A stretch of DNA of 64,000 nt from Cryoendolithus antarcticus. Taxonomy: Eukaryota; Ascomycota; Dothideomycetes; Cladosporiales; Cladosporiaceae. Positions within the stretch are counted from its first letter, which is position 1; the number at the start of each line of letters is the position of its first letter. A program made the translations under genes and the position numbers. Location: contig NAJO01000009.1 in NCBI GenBank assembly GCA_002077065.1, positions 186,001 through 250,000 of the forward strand, in the 5' to 3' direction. The notes beneath the pieces were generated by a model, which saw nothing but the letters and a program-made list of their open reading frames with translations, was not told the DNA's origin and did no database searches. Below, one piece after another: positions 1-12,323 of the stretch.

Positions 1-406
1 ACTACCTGATCATACTTCTTTGTGATATCTTGGCCCATCAATGCCTGGTTGTCCTGCACAAGATCTAGCAGGGTCCGTTTCGTCTCGAGGTCCGAAGATG
101 GATTCGATGGGTGGGTGCCCATCCATAGCTACGACATGATTCAGACAGACGTCCCCGATGATTTCTTGCAAGGAGGAAAACCGTACCTCGGCGTATGGCT
201 TCTTGCTCTCAATCTGGAAGCCATCTCGCGGTGTCGCAGCCGCATAGCGTGCTGCTGCGGAGTCACTGCCTGGCTTTCCCCATTCATAGCTGTTCACGCC
301 TGCAGACTAGCTCGTCAGTTCTTATGTCTTTCCAGAGTATTCCACCGACCAATGCATCGTGGATAGCACACTGACCGCATTGTAGCCGAAGCAGTGGGAC
401 TTGCAT
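1..406 (-). CDS. PMI40: Mannose-6-phosphate isomerase (type I PMI), N-terminal part, truncated by window edge
   Basis: Interconverts fructose-6-P and mannose-6-P in the cytosol, the entry to GDP-mannose for glycosylation, mannan and GPI anchors. Three exons are assembled: 406-376, 299-187 and 128-1. Introns are 375-300 (donor GTCAGT, branch CTGAC) and 186-129 (donor GTACGG, acceptor GTAG). Both junctions keep frame. The protein begins [11 protein letters not shown], then [20 protein letters not shown], then [18 protein letters not shown], the conserved N-terminal PMI block that supplies part of the zinc/substrate pocket. It then gives TLLDLVQDN before the edge. A GTAGT at bases 5-1 may be the next donor. 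Naive reading through the introns hides this gene. The family call comes from recalled family sequence and is strong; the rest of the enzyme lies outside the window. Confidence 0.9.
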
Positions 407-2082
407 CTCTACCACAGCGCTGGCTAGAAGTTGTAAAGCGAGCCTTCGATAATTACGATGGTATGGACGGGTCAATAAGTCAACTTGGTGTTGTTCTGCC
501 AATTGTTTCTCTCCCTCGGCAACAAACCTTTAGAGTGTACTCTGCTGAAGCTACGAGGTCGCACAGGGTCAGACTTCTGCAGGCCTGATCCATGTCCCTC
601 GCGGCGCGGCTACGGTGCGAGCCCAAACTCTAAGTACGTGACGCAGTCGCGACTTCGAACCAACCTAGCATGTAGCTCGTTGTTCATCATCAAGAGCATA
701 GATTGCCCACTCTCCTCCGTCTGACGCTTCCCATGTCGCGCGGTCAGCAAATCGTATGGCGTAGCATGACAGCTCGAGTGCGAGAGGGGCATGGTCGCAA
801 GCACTCAAAGTCCAATACTGACATCGAAGGAAACCTGCAAAAGCAGTGACAGACTAATTGCCTGCATCACTTCCGACTTGGCGAAACACCAACGCTCACC
901 AACGTCCTTCCTGTTACAACCACAGACCGGTATCGCTTAAGAGCTCCCTGATCAAGCACACCAAGCCGATTCTCGCGGTCTTGGTAGTATCTTGATCATA
1001 GGGCCTGCCCGGTGATTCCTGTTCAAGTCCTCATCTCTCGTACGGATGCTTCACCTTCCGTGCGGAGGCAAGTGATCGCCATCAAGCGCGCTTAAAGGGA
1101 CACGCTCGCCTCGTAATTGCAGACCCCAGGCGCTCGTCGACGACTTTGCTCGCTACTGAGTCCAATGGATCACGTCAGAATGACACATGCGCATCCTTTT
1201 GATCAGCTCGCTCGGGACTACAAGCACATTCATTGCGCGCTTTCGTCACGACTTGCACGTGCGTACAGGACAAGGCACCACTCGCGCTGCATCACGGTAC
1301 AATGCTTTGGGCTCTCGCGTACGCCAGACGAGCTGAGATGTCTCAGGTGTCATCGGCTGCAGCCCCTCCACGCTGGCTTCGTCGTAGAAGGGTACTGACT
1401 TGTACGCTTCCTCGAATGCTAGCAGGCATATGCGGATGTCCGCACTCTTCACCACTGGCACGGCCAGCAAGCACGTCCACTTGAGATTGCTGCGAACTGG
1501 ATGTAGTGCGTCAGATGTACCTGATGCGAGCGACCGGACCCTCGTTTGACCCTGCGAATCTATATGTGCGCATCAGCTGCGGCTGTAGCGACGTTGTGCA
1601 ACCTCACCTGACCTAAGGTTGAACACATGGATCATCGATGGTGTTGCATTCGCCGCTTGTAAGAGCTCCGGCATTGATGCAATTGACGATAGGTGCTCCT
1701 TCCCCATTCTATCACCGTCACGATGCTATGGGTCCAGGGATTTTCCACGCATCGATCGATCACGGTGTGGCATGGGGGTCCGCCTTGACTCGTCTCTCGA
1801 CTGTGCAGCCAACCAAAGGACTCGTGAAGGTGAACCACCAACATGTCGATCGCTGCGATGTCACATCGTCGTTGAGGAGCCTAGCGGAGGCATAAGCGAG
1901 TGCAGGTCCTCCGACCGCAGGGTATTCATGACGACGCAGAGCTGTGCACGGAACGAGACTATCTCGAGGCTATAAGAATAATGCGAATGTCCATGATTGC
2001 CACAGGTCCAACACCACAGTCATAGACCGGTCTCGCACAGTATCTCAATCTCGCAAACCTTCAGTCCGTTATTACAGTCATC
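407..2082. other. Intergenic, no gene supported
   Basis: Contains only short overlapping frames in both directions with no recognisable family, no convincing splice-linked exons and no RNA gene. It holds the PMI promoter at its left end and the promoter of the small secreted protein at its right end. Confidence 0.5.
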
Positions 2083-2521
2083 ATGCGCGTCGCAGCCTTT
2101 GTCACCGCCCTCGCAGGCTACATCGCGGCCACAGGTGCCAACGAATGCACACTTAGTAACCAGCCCTCCGCTACAGCTGACTCTTGGATCAACACTAATT
2201 TTGATCAGACACTTGCGATGTTGACCCGGTCTGCGATTTCGAAGCTTGCCAAGAGACCGTCGGAATGCAGACTCTGACATTCTACTTCTGCTGCGCCGCG
2301 CCAGGTGGTAAGTAGCGGGCTCATCTCCCACTAAAGTCTCATCACTGATCGTGTGTACAGTGAGCGTTCCTCCAGGCGGGCCCAACACATGTCCCGGCTG
2401 CAGCGGCTCCAAGATGTTCAGGCGTTGTGCAGAGATCTCCAATATGCAGGCGGATGAGGCAGAGAAGAGGGATTTGGAGGCATTGACCAAGCGGAGTCAT
2501 GCGAAGGATTTCACTGTATAA
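2083..2521 (+). CDS. Small secreted cysteine-rich protein (110 aa), effector-like
   Basis: Exons 2083-2155, 2209-2307 and 2361-2521 join in frame to 110 residues ending in TAA. Introns are 53 nt each. The first has a CTAAT branch before GATCAG; the second has a perfect GTAAGT donor and GTACAG acceptor. The N-terminus MRVAAFVTALAGYIAATGA is a classic signal peptide. About nine cysteines follow, including pairs DTCDVDPVCDFEAC and FYFCC, then TCPGCSG and RRC. The C-terminus is charged and Lys/Glu-rich. I recognise no named family. Size, signal peptide and Cys content fit a secreted effector-like or antimicrobial-type protein, but that role is inference. The longest single frame covers only the first exon and misses most cysteines. 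Confidence 0.7.
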
Positions 2522-2764
2522 ATGTGACTGGTATGTCTCGGCCGAGTAGAGTGTCGCTTGACGGGGAAGATCGCCTAACGCTCACTTTGTAGAAGTAGCT
2601 CCATTACATGACTGACATTTTGTCTGTCGAAGATAACGAGCATAAACCATCCTCGTGCTTCACCCATTACGAGACTACTTCATAACCTCTCTACTTCTTG
2701 TACCTAGTCTGACCTGCTACTTCTCCGCGGCACGTTCGTCATCCATCTCATGCATTCAACTTCA

Positions 2765-5700
2765 TCACCACCCGCCTCCATGATGCGAGCCATGTTGCTG
2801 GGAGCCATCCCAGTCATGACCGTTCCCGCCATGACCATTCCAGCCATGCCCCTGCCAGCCAAAGCTCAAGTTGAGCGTTTGCTCAAACGCTCCTCCCTGC
2901 GTGAATTGCTCGAGTCCAGTGACGTAGACGGTGTTGTCCTTGTACTCTACGATGAGCTTCTGCGCCTCGCACTGCTGCTTACCGACAGACAATGAAACGT
3001 ATTGCGGCTTCTGGGAGATGCCGGCAACGGTGACGTTCGCGAGTGGCGCAGAGGCATGGTACGAGCCTTCGATCTGGGTCGAGAGCATGTTGTTGGCAAA
3101 GTTGAACTAGCGAGAGGTCAGCAAAATGTGCAGTACGATGGTAGCCTGGGAACTTACAGTGACGACTTTGGTAGCACTTGGGACCAAGCTGACACCGTCG
3201 TCGAGGTACAGACTTCCAGATGCTTGACCGTCCTTGTCGAGAGCGACCAGAATCCCGAATGGGTTGCTCTGGGTCTCTGCTGTAGTATAGCCTGGTTGCT
3301 GCAAGGGCAAGATCGAGCCGCCTCGAACATGCACATTGATGTGCTCCAGGGGCGCCGAGAGCGTGACATTTTGCTGAGGTGCAGCGTTGACCGCCTGCAG
3401 AGTGTACCAATCGTACCACTTCGTTCCGTCTCCGACACCCGGGAAGACTCCATTGACAGTGTCAACGTTGGGGATCAGGACCGGAGTGACCAAGAGCGAA
3501 GGTCCGAGCATGAACTGAGTGAAGGTACCCGCAAGCGAGGTGTCTTCAGGGAACTCCCAAGCAAGAGCACGCATCACGGTTTCACCCTGAGTGTGGGCGT
3601 AATAGAAGAGGGTGTACATGTAGTTGAGCAAGCTATAGCGGACATGCATCGCACGTTGCGAAGCTTCAGCCACGGATGACCAGCGGTACGCCTCTTGGCT
3701 AATCGCGGCCTTCACATTGTGATTCCGGTAGAAGGGGAAGAAGGCACTGAGCTCCATCCAGCGGGAGCAGAGCTCGAAGTCGGTATTGTGTGCAAATCCG
3801 CAAGTGTCGGCGCCAAACATTGGCATCCCAGACATCATGAACGTGAGTGCCTGCGATATTGATAGGAACATGCTGCCCCATGTGGAGGTGTTGTCGCCAC
3901 CCCAGTGAGAGGTCGTCTTTCCAGAACCAGCGAAGGTGCTGCGCCCGACAGTGAATGGTCGCTTTCCAGGGAACAATGTCAGCAGCGACTCGTATGTAGC
4001 GTTGCTGATCTGCAAGCCGAACAGATTGTGCATCTCATACTCTGTCGTATTGTAGGGGTCGTTGTGAGTGGCGTTGGGCGCGATGGCACCCTTCAGCAGA
4101 GAATGACCAGACTGCACAGTGTTGAGCACGTATGGAGGGAAGTTGAGATTCCGCACGCCAGGCGTCGGGTTCGTACGTCCTTGAGTCGTGGTCGTCGGGA
4201 TCGGTAGGGGCGTGGCAGCAGATGCCGCGGAGGCTTGCGAAGTGCTGGCAGCGGCGGCAGAGGAAGCCTCGGTAGCGTTCGTAATGTTGAAGCCTTCAGG
4301 GTACAGATAGTCAAAGGAATATGGGTCGCCTGGCAGAAGGAAGGGCGGATGGATGGGGTTCTCGGTCAGTCTTCCGTTGCCGCACGATCCGACACAGAAG
4401 CTGCTTGCTTCCGAAAGATCAATCTGGGAGGGATTTCGTCAGTACGTGCATTTGTATGATGAGAACCGCGCCTCGTAAGCTTCTACAAGATTATGTGGAA
4501 GGTGCATACTCACCCAGATACCATCAAAGCTGGTGTTGTTCCACCAAGAGACAATCTCGTTGGTCCACCAAGCTTGAGAGGCTGGGAGCAGCCAATCCGC
4601 CCAGGAGGAGAAACCTGGCCAGTTGTCTCCGTAGTAGTAGTCACCAGTCGTTGGATCTCTAATGAAAAGGCCTTGTGCTGCTGCTCTTTCCCATGGTGGA
4701 TATGAGTCGCTCGCGTTGTCCGGATTTGGTGCATAGATGTTCGAGTCGATAATGGGAACGTAGTACTGGCCATTCGCGTGAAGACTAGCGATCCATGCCT
4801 GGAAGGGTCCGATAGGGAATGTTACGTTGTTGTTGGTAAAGTCACGGTAGAGCTCGTAAATATCCAGCTAAGAGCGATTAGTTGGCTGAGAAGTTACTTT
4901 GGACCACGAGTCAGTACTAACGTCGTTCCAAACGCACTGTGGCATGATCAGCAAATGTGAGCTTTCCAGTTGAGTGGGCTTTGCCGTACCTCAAGTGGAA
5001 TGTTTGCGTCACGGTATCCCTGGACTACTCCCTCCATGACGCTGATATTCTGGTAACCCCATCTGACTTGGTGGAATCTGTGTAGCAAAATAAGTGTGAG
5101 ACTTTGCACACCTCAAAGCGAAGGCAGCGAGCCTGGTAGGGGTACAAACCCGAATGTCCAGAACTGTTGGAGAGCCGGCAGGCCAACGCAGTCACGTTGG
5201 TACTGTGCGATAGTTTCTTTTGCACTCGAGCTTCCATCTGAGCCCTCACCACTTAGAAAGTACAGGTCGATACTTCCCCCGATCGTGCGATACGTAATAG
5301 TGTTCGACCGGAGCAGCCACTCCTGGCCGTGTGCTGTGGATTCACTTAGCGTCGATGCACGTCGTGACTACTCATGGTAGGCTCACCATTCCGAGCGTAA
5401 AGGCCATGCGAGGTGGTCTTTCCGTTGTCTTGATCGTAGCGGGTTTCTTGGTAGAACGGATGCTGTCCATACACGTTGCCGTCCACTGTGTTGCCAGAAT
5501 CGGTTGCGTAGAACGTCTGTGTATAATTGTCGCCGAGTAGGAAGTCATGGATATTCTCAGCAAGTCCGTACACTTTGTAGTTCTGTCTCGTTGTCAGCGC
5601 TGGAGACATCGAGCAAAGCTTGAATAAGATAGAGACAGCCAACGTACATCAACCATGTTGGTCACAAGCTCAACGAACTGGTCCTCGAAAACCAAGACGT

Positions 5701-6271
5701 GTCCATACGTGGAGAACAGCTCCTCGCCCGTGCTGCTACGAGAGACCTTGAACTGGAAAGTAGGATCATTGCTCCATTCGAACTTCAGATCGCTGCTAGA
5801 CGCAGTCGTCTTCCCATCGCCGGTCGGCTGCTGGACTATGTGGGCAGGCAAGATATACTGGGTGCTATTCTGCGGTGCAATATGCTTCGGATACACCCTG
5901 ACGTTCAGCCGAGGCTTCGCCTGGTACGAGACCTCGAGCGTGAGGTCAGCAATGTCGTTACCGAAGGCCTGGCAATTGGCGCCAGCGATCGTAAGATCCG
6001 CAGTGAAGCCTTGAGCATTGTTCGCGACATTGGAGGCTTTGTAGCCGGGGCAAGCCTGTGGATCTGGGGCAGAGTTGTCCAAGATCGTTGGAGTCAAGCT
6101 TGGTGCAGCATTGATTTGGGGACTTAATGTGGACAGGATGCGTTCGGAAGTACTGGTTTGAGCTGCGAATGATAAGCATAGGACCGTGACTGCCTCCACG
6201 TATGTAGACCTACCGTTCACTAGGGACAAAGCGCCCAGAAGCGCAGCGAAAGTCTTTCCAATCGCCATCAT
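2765..6271 (-). CDS. Secreted alpha-glucosidase, glycoside hydrolase family 31
   Basis: Hydrolyses terminal alpha-glucosidic bonds of malto-oligosaccharides outside the cell. Nine exons give 1005 residues: 6271-6214, 6162-5648, 5582-5387, 5333-5150, 5077-4990, 4936-4922, 4867-4514, 4423-3158 and 3106-2765; all phases agree. Signal peptide [20 protein letters not shown]. The conserved [19 protein letters not shown] and WND stretches are present. The nucleophile Asp lies in FDGIWIDLSEAS, which spans an intron, and the acid/base region is [11 protein letters not shown]. As in fungal AgdC-type enzymes, a Ser/Ala/Thr-rich insert separates the nucleophile region from the [10 protein letters not shown] segment. 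Oddities are a 15-nt microexon encoding CVWND and a Gly/His/Asn-rich C-terminal tail. The start is the first of two adjacent ATGs before the signal peptide. Confidence 0.93.
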
Positions 6272-7896
6272 TAGAAGAATGGCGGACGAGGTTTTGGACC
6301 ACCATCTCGCGCGGGACAGCACGGCTTTTCAACAATGCCATAGCTGCCATCATGGCTGACTGCATGGCAAAGCTCTGCCCGCAGTCGCTCATGCAAGGTC
6401 ATAGTATCGGTACACAAGTAGCTTAGACGCGGGGATACCATGGTCAAGGTTCAGGTACGGACGCGATGCTGATGTCAGGATGCAGGTCCGCTTGATGCGG
6501 AGAGCGGTACATTCGGGCCTTCTGTACTATTGCGTTTGGACGACTGTATGTCGCCTATAGCTCATGAGTGCTTCGGAAGGGTGGCGGGTAGACGTCTGCG
6601 GGAGTGACCCGAGATGGTGCTTGGTTGCACGCAATATGTTCCAGTCCGACATCAATGCCTTACGAAGAGTGAGATAAGTTGTGGAACATGTACTTGTTAT
6701 AGGTCAATTCCTGTCTAATGTGCACATCAATCTGTTGGTTGCGGTTCATACGCTAGCATCGCTCAAAACAAAGCACCTTGTAATTGACCGAACGAAGACC
6801 CGAGCGATGCATGGAAGCTCTTACACTCTTGACTGTAAGCAAGCATCCGCGGAGCAGCGCATCGAATGGCCTTTCTCAAGGCCAAATGCGTCGAGAAAGG
6901 CTACAGTTGCCGACGATATGCTCTGCCCACAGCTCGCAGTACCACTGATCTGCCGTCCTTTACAACCTACAGACAGCCCGCAGCATGCGAAGGCTATCCT
7001 TGCCGTTTCCCACCTACCCAACACCCAACACACTGGCACTGAATCTGGGTGACATGGTAAGAAGTGACCACATGGGATGATAGACTTCCATGGCTTGAGG
7101 TACTGCGCCTCGTCCATGGAGTTTTAGCTCCTAGGCAGCAATGATATTCATCAGTGGGCTGACACGAGCCCGTGAACGCCACGACGGAGTGACCAGGCCA
7201 GGCGCGACGATACAAGCGCGAATGCTAAGTGCATGTAAAGCTTTGAAAAAGTATATATTCTGTCGATACCCGACGATGATATTCCTACTCCGTGTTCAAG
7301 CAAACGCGAAATCAGCAAGACCAGCTGGCAGTGCAGTCTTGCGTACATGCTGCAGAATGACCGCCACAGTCTGCACAAGAACGGGACTCGCCAGTATGAA
7401 ATGAGTGGGATTCGAGCGGTCCACTGAGAATGGCATGTCTGACGTCCTCCACACACGGCAATGGCTACCGGTGCGCCTCCTCTCTGGCAGACTCGACGAC
7501 GATATCCAGATCCTCGCGTGTTTAAAATGTGTGTCCTTTTTCGCTGGGAACAGTGTCCATATGGCATGTCGTCTCCAGCGTATGTGCCATGAGCTTGTTA
7601 ATTCCGAGGTCAGCTTTGGAGCCACTCAAACAAAAGTAGCATCGGGTCACTTACACGTCCAAGTGAGATGCCGTGCATAGGGATCGTTGGCCGCACACTA
7701 TGTTGCCAGTGGCGAATGATAAGATCTCAACGCCTCTTATGTATAGCTTCTTGGAGCTCTGAGGCACCAAGCGTAGTATCGGGGTGCAGTTGCATGGCCA
7801 AGCTTACAAGAGCCTGGACTTGAGCATCCGGGGTCCGAGCTGTCAGGCAGCCCTAGTGAAGTTAACGGCGCCGAATTCCAACCGCGAACTCATCCT
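6272..7896. other. Intergenic, no gene supported
   Basis: Short conflicting frames only; the longest (about 138 codons near 7151-7567, minus) overlaps other frames on both strands and resembles nothing. It contains the alpha-glucosidase promoter and the 3' flank of the zinc-finger gene. Confidence 0.5.
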
Positions 7897-10119
7897 TCAG
7901 CCATGACGAGCTTCATCAGATAGTCTTCGATACTCCCGGAAGTCCCGATCCAGCCGTTCCATTCCAGCTTCATCCGGAAGGCCGTGTTCCAGCTGCCGGG
8001 TAAGCAAGTCCTTCTGGCGAGCCCATTGAGCGCGAACGTCCCATTGCCGGCTAGCATGTACGGGTGGTACGCCAGGCTGTGAGCTCATAGTCATCGATGG
8101 GGTGTAAGGACGCATCGGTGCCGTTCCGTACATCACAGGGGACTGAGAATGGGGTCCAGATAGGAAAGTGAGGTTAGACATTGGACCATGGCCGTTCGTC
8201 TGGATGAATGACGGAGCAGGGAACGTGGGGTTAGAGAAGCTACCGGACAGATGAGGAGACATCTTCCGTCGCTGAGTGGCAGGCTCGGAGGAGGTAGAGG
8301 ACGGAGCCTTCCGCTTGCGGCCAACGACCTTAGGAAGCTCCATTCCAGCATTGTCCGGGCTGCCATGTCCAGATTGAGTCTCCTCCTTGTGGTCATGCAC
8401 TCGCTTCATGTGGTCGAACAAATTATACCGGCGGGGGAAGCCGTTGCCGGCAAATCCGCGCTCGCAGCCAGCATAGACGCACAGATGAGGCCGCTCGCCA
8501 TGGCCGTGCATGCCGTGTGCTTCTCTTTCATGACGGAGTAGACAGGCGGTTGATGAGAATTCCTGCTTGACGCAGGCGTCGTTCTTGCATCGGAACGGCT
8601 TCAGATGAGAGTCTATGAACTTGCTGGAGGTATTGAGGTCAGTCGATGTCATTCATATTTGTATAAAGGAGGAACGATCTTACTCATAGTTGCACTTTAG
8701 CTTTGTCGGCTTGTGTGGACAGTCATCCTTGGCTTTGTACGGGCAGTGAAAGAGGCCGTCCGTCTCAGGTCCGCGGCTGTACAGTTCGTGGTTACGATGG
8801 CGGCCTTCATCTGTTTCCGATGATCCTGTTTGATTTGGAGCGGCGGTGACGCGCGCAACGATAGTGTCCGCGGTTGGCGGCGCATCAACTGGCTCCAGGG
8901 ACAGCCGTAGTCCTTCGACAGTATTGACTCGAGTCACAGTAACCGAGGCAGAACCATCGGACTCGCCAGCAGCCACCACGTGCGGTAACGTACTCCCGTC
9001 AGTAGATTTTGAGGTGTCCGGCATACCCATCATATCATCCTGGTCATACCGAATGAAGGAGTTGAACTCGTCCGCGGCAGGGTCTGGTACGCCTAGTGCC
9101 GACGATGAAGGCGAGTCGTCCAATTGCACAGCAGGCACCGGTATACACTCCAGCGCGGCTGCGCTTGTAGGGTTAGACGCAAACATAGGCGGCGTCAGAG
9201 GTAGTGAAGGGGAAAGAGTTTGGCCGGGTATTCCTGGGCTTCGCTGCTGGACTCTACTTACGCTTTCGGCGGGACCAAGAGAACTTACACGACCTCGAAT
9301 CAGAGGACGTATGTGTCTCTGTGATGGTGTAAGACCTTGGGCTGGGACAGGAGCCACCGGAGGTGCGTGGGTCCGGGGCAGTAGAGTTCTCCTGTACATG
9401 GGCGCCGGCTGAGCAAGCATGCTGTTCTCCATCTGGATAGCCTCCCCTGCCAGCAAAGCACGGTCCGGTGGGTACTGTGTATGTTGGTCCACGGCCCATG
9501 TAGCAACGGGTGCGTACGAAGTGGGGCTGACGAAGGTATTCCCCCAGAAAGGCGCGAACGACTCCCCAGGCAGCGGCTGCTGCATATAAGCTCGTGCTTC
9601 GTACATGGCATGACTAGCGTAACCCCATCCTGGATCTGTGGAAGACGTAGACTCCGGTTGAGACTGCCCGGAAGCAAGGCTATGAGCAGACTGCGCAACG
9701 AAGGGTTGCGAGCTTTGGCTAACATAACTCGAAGCATGACACATCCCTGGATCTACTACGGTGTATGGAGACCTCCATGCTGGCGGCGCACTGGCATTAA
9801 ACTCCTGAGGCAGTCCATGGTAGGGTAGACCACTCCATTCCTCGCCGGATGGCTGCACGGGCGTGCTTGATGCTTGACTTTGTTCTGTACTCCATTGATC
9901 CTCTGGCAGCGAAAGTGGCATCCATGGCACGCTCATATCTAGGTCAGAAAAGGAACAATCCGTCGCAGGGGGCGTGAGTGGCAAGTCCGTTTTGAAGGCA
10001 GTAGGATGGCACCAATGATCCACGTCCAAAGGGCAAGAGAAAGGAGAGCAATGCTGCTCAATATGGTACTGTAGATCCTCACTGGGACACGTATCTGTCA
10101 GTCTGCTGTCCACACACAT
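7897..10119 (-). CDS. C2H2 zinc-finger transcription factor (720 aa)
   Basis: Probable nuclear DNA-binding regulator. Two exons, 10119-8684 and 8623-7897, flank a 60-nt intron with donor GTAAGA and acceptor CTCCAG; joining gives 720 residues. The first ~450 residues are Ser/Pro/Thr/Gln-rich and look disordered. Zinc fingers follow: FHCPYKAKDDCPHKPTKLKC leading into an H at DSHL, then FRCKNDAC with HEREAH, then PHLCVYAGC with HMKRVH. After the fingers come a basic stretch (VGRKRKAP), another low-complexity region and a short charged helix near the C-terminus. The intron sits inside the first finger. The N-terminal ATG at 10119 is the first in frame, but a later Met such as MSVPWMP is possible. 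No specific orthologue was recognised. Confidence 0.85.
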
Positions 10120-12323
10120 GATCGCAATAACACAGACTAGCCATTAATTGCAGTTAGATTGCCGTCCCGGCCGGGGAACAGGGGCGTTGTGAACGCGATC
10201 GAGCAGACGTGCAGTCCATGTGAGTAGTAAGGTAGGACTCTCATGCAGGCACTCCGGACAGTGAGATAGTCCCAAGTTGGTGTGATCGAAAACGATGTCA
10301 CTGGTAAACGCGATTCGAGAAGGCTCGAACGATTCTCCCAGATGCTGTCGAGGTTACATCGCACTGGTTCGTACCAGCGCTTCCAGTCGCACGGCGAGAA
10401 CTAGGTGAAGAAGTACAGAGTACGTAGCAGCGCCAGAGAAGAAAAGTCCAGGAGCAATGCAACAGGCCCGACACGACGTCGTCCGTGGGATACGACGAAG
10501 CATCTCCAACTCGGGCCTTGACAGACGTCTACCTGCGTGAGCGGGTACATGTCCGAAGTGCTGGTCCGTCCAGAACTTCACGAAAATGCGATCAAACAAA
10601 AAAAGGCATGAAAGTAATACCTGACGGGCGATCGCTCCTCGCAGATGCAAGCTGTCATCCTGAATGTGGTCGAAAACCACGTTTAGATCCAGCGATGTCC
10701 AGAGAAATCCCAAGGGGCGTGATAATCCAAGCTCTAGGCCTAGCTCTAGGGAGCGATGTTTGTTGTCCTGATGGCAATGCACAGTCGTGATCTAGCGTAA
10801 TTTGACGCGATCAGACCAATGTGTCCAGCGTACAGTAATCCAGGCAGGTGCCTTGTTCCAAATAGAGAAGCAGAGCAAAGCAGACAGCACGTGCAGGCAG
10901 GCGCAAGCAATTGGGCAGCAAGATGTGTGAGGAAGGGATGCAGAGTTAACGGGCATCTAGTTGAGTGGGCGATCCGGCTGATATGGGAGCTCTCGCAAGC
11001 AACCATGTGGGGTCCCAGGGTGTGGCAGCCAAACAAGGCGTAGACCTGGTCCGCAGCTGTATGCAGCCTCGCGCCGTGACTGAGGTGCGGATTGACAGGG
11101 GCGTTGCTGATCTCGGATTCGCTGAGTTCGCGTTAGCGAGTGACGGGCCTGCACGACCACGACTCGGGGCACACTGCCACGTCAGAACGGACGGCAGAAC
11201 GTCTGCACTCTGAGCCTTTGTCTGCCAATGATGTCCTTGCGCCCACACACGCTGACGCTGAGGCATTTGCATGCAGAAAGCGCATGTTGATATGTTTGCT
11301 CTTGATGGAGATGCTCACGCAAGTTTCGATGGCGATGGGGACTCTTCGCGCGACTCTGTCGAGTGCGGGAAGGAGCGAGGGTTGATCACGTGATCTTCAT
11401 CCGAGGTTGTTCCAGCCCCACCCGTTTCACGAACAACGATCTTTGACGCCATATACGTCGTACGACCTGTCGATCATACTTCATGCGAAAGCCTTGTGCA
11501 TCCCAGATCGTCCACGTTGTGGAACTGAGTCGTGGAATGTTCCGAAGTCCGGGTTCGCGCCTCCACCTCTCAAGGAGATCTTCACGGGCTTCGCATCCAA
11601 CCGGATACAGAGGTCGCCTGCGGTGTGATATGAGCTTGATCTTTCACATCTTACTACTACTGTAGTTCAAGAGACCGATTCAAACAGCCCTGATGAATAC
11701 TACACCAAGCTTCCGTCAATCTTGACTTCAGGGGCAGAGGTTGACTCCGAGGTGCACACCTGGTCTTGTTTCTTCGCATTCCTTCCATTGACAAGTCTAC
11801 CTGCATATGTATACTTGAGACTTCCACGACCACAATGTGTGCCTCATGTAGCAGTGCATGTGGACCGCTTTCTCCATCCGCTTGGTATTCGACCACCTTG
11901 TCCATGAAGCTGTAGCATATCCCTCGACCTTCCGTCTAGGACCCTACATAGCATGTGCGAGCCGTACGATCCAGTACCGCGATACTTAACTGGACCATCC
12001 TTTGGCGGATTTCCTAGGTAAAGTGAGCAATTCCCGAGTGTCAGCAACTAATTCAGGACCAAAGTCATGTTGCTATCCTGGAATCTTGAGAACCGCCTCC
12101 AGGCATCTCGCGTCTGTTCGTAGCGTGGCTAGCTCTCTGGTCGATTGGGGTCGAAACGTTCTTGTCTCAAATTTCTGACCCGCTCGATCATCAAGCTGAG
12201 TGGTCTCCGATGGCTGATTCAGCGTCGACACAGTCTGCTTGTCGAGGCAATGCATGTCAAGCCTTATGCTTGTGGTCGAGCCCGGTTGCGTCGGCAACAG
12301 GCCAATCGCCGCCCACTTTTGAC
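10120..12323. other. Long intergenic stretch (2.2 kb), no gene supported
   Basis: Lies between the zinc-finger gene, whose promoter is here, and the 3' end of the MFS gene. Reading frames are short and mutually conflicting. I saw no splice-joined exons, tRNA or repeat. Confidence 0.5.

Noticed and set aside
7151..7625. Two overlapping minus-strand frames of 109 and 138 codons
   Set aside because: Composition is random-like (Arg/Ser/His mix), they conflict with each other, and no homology is recognised.
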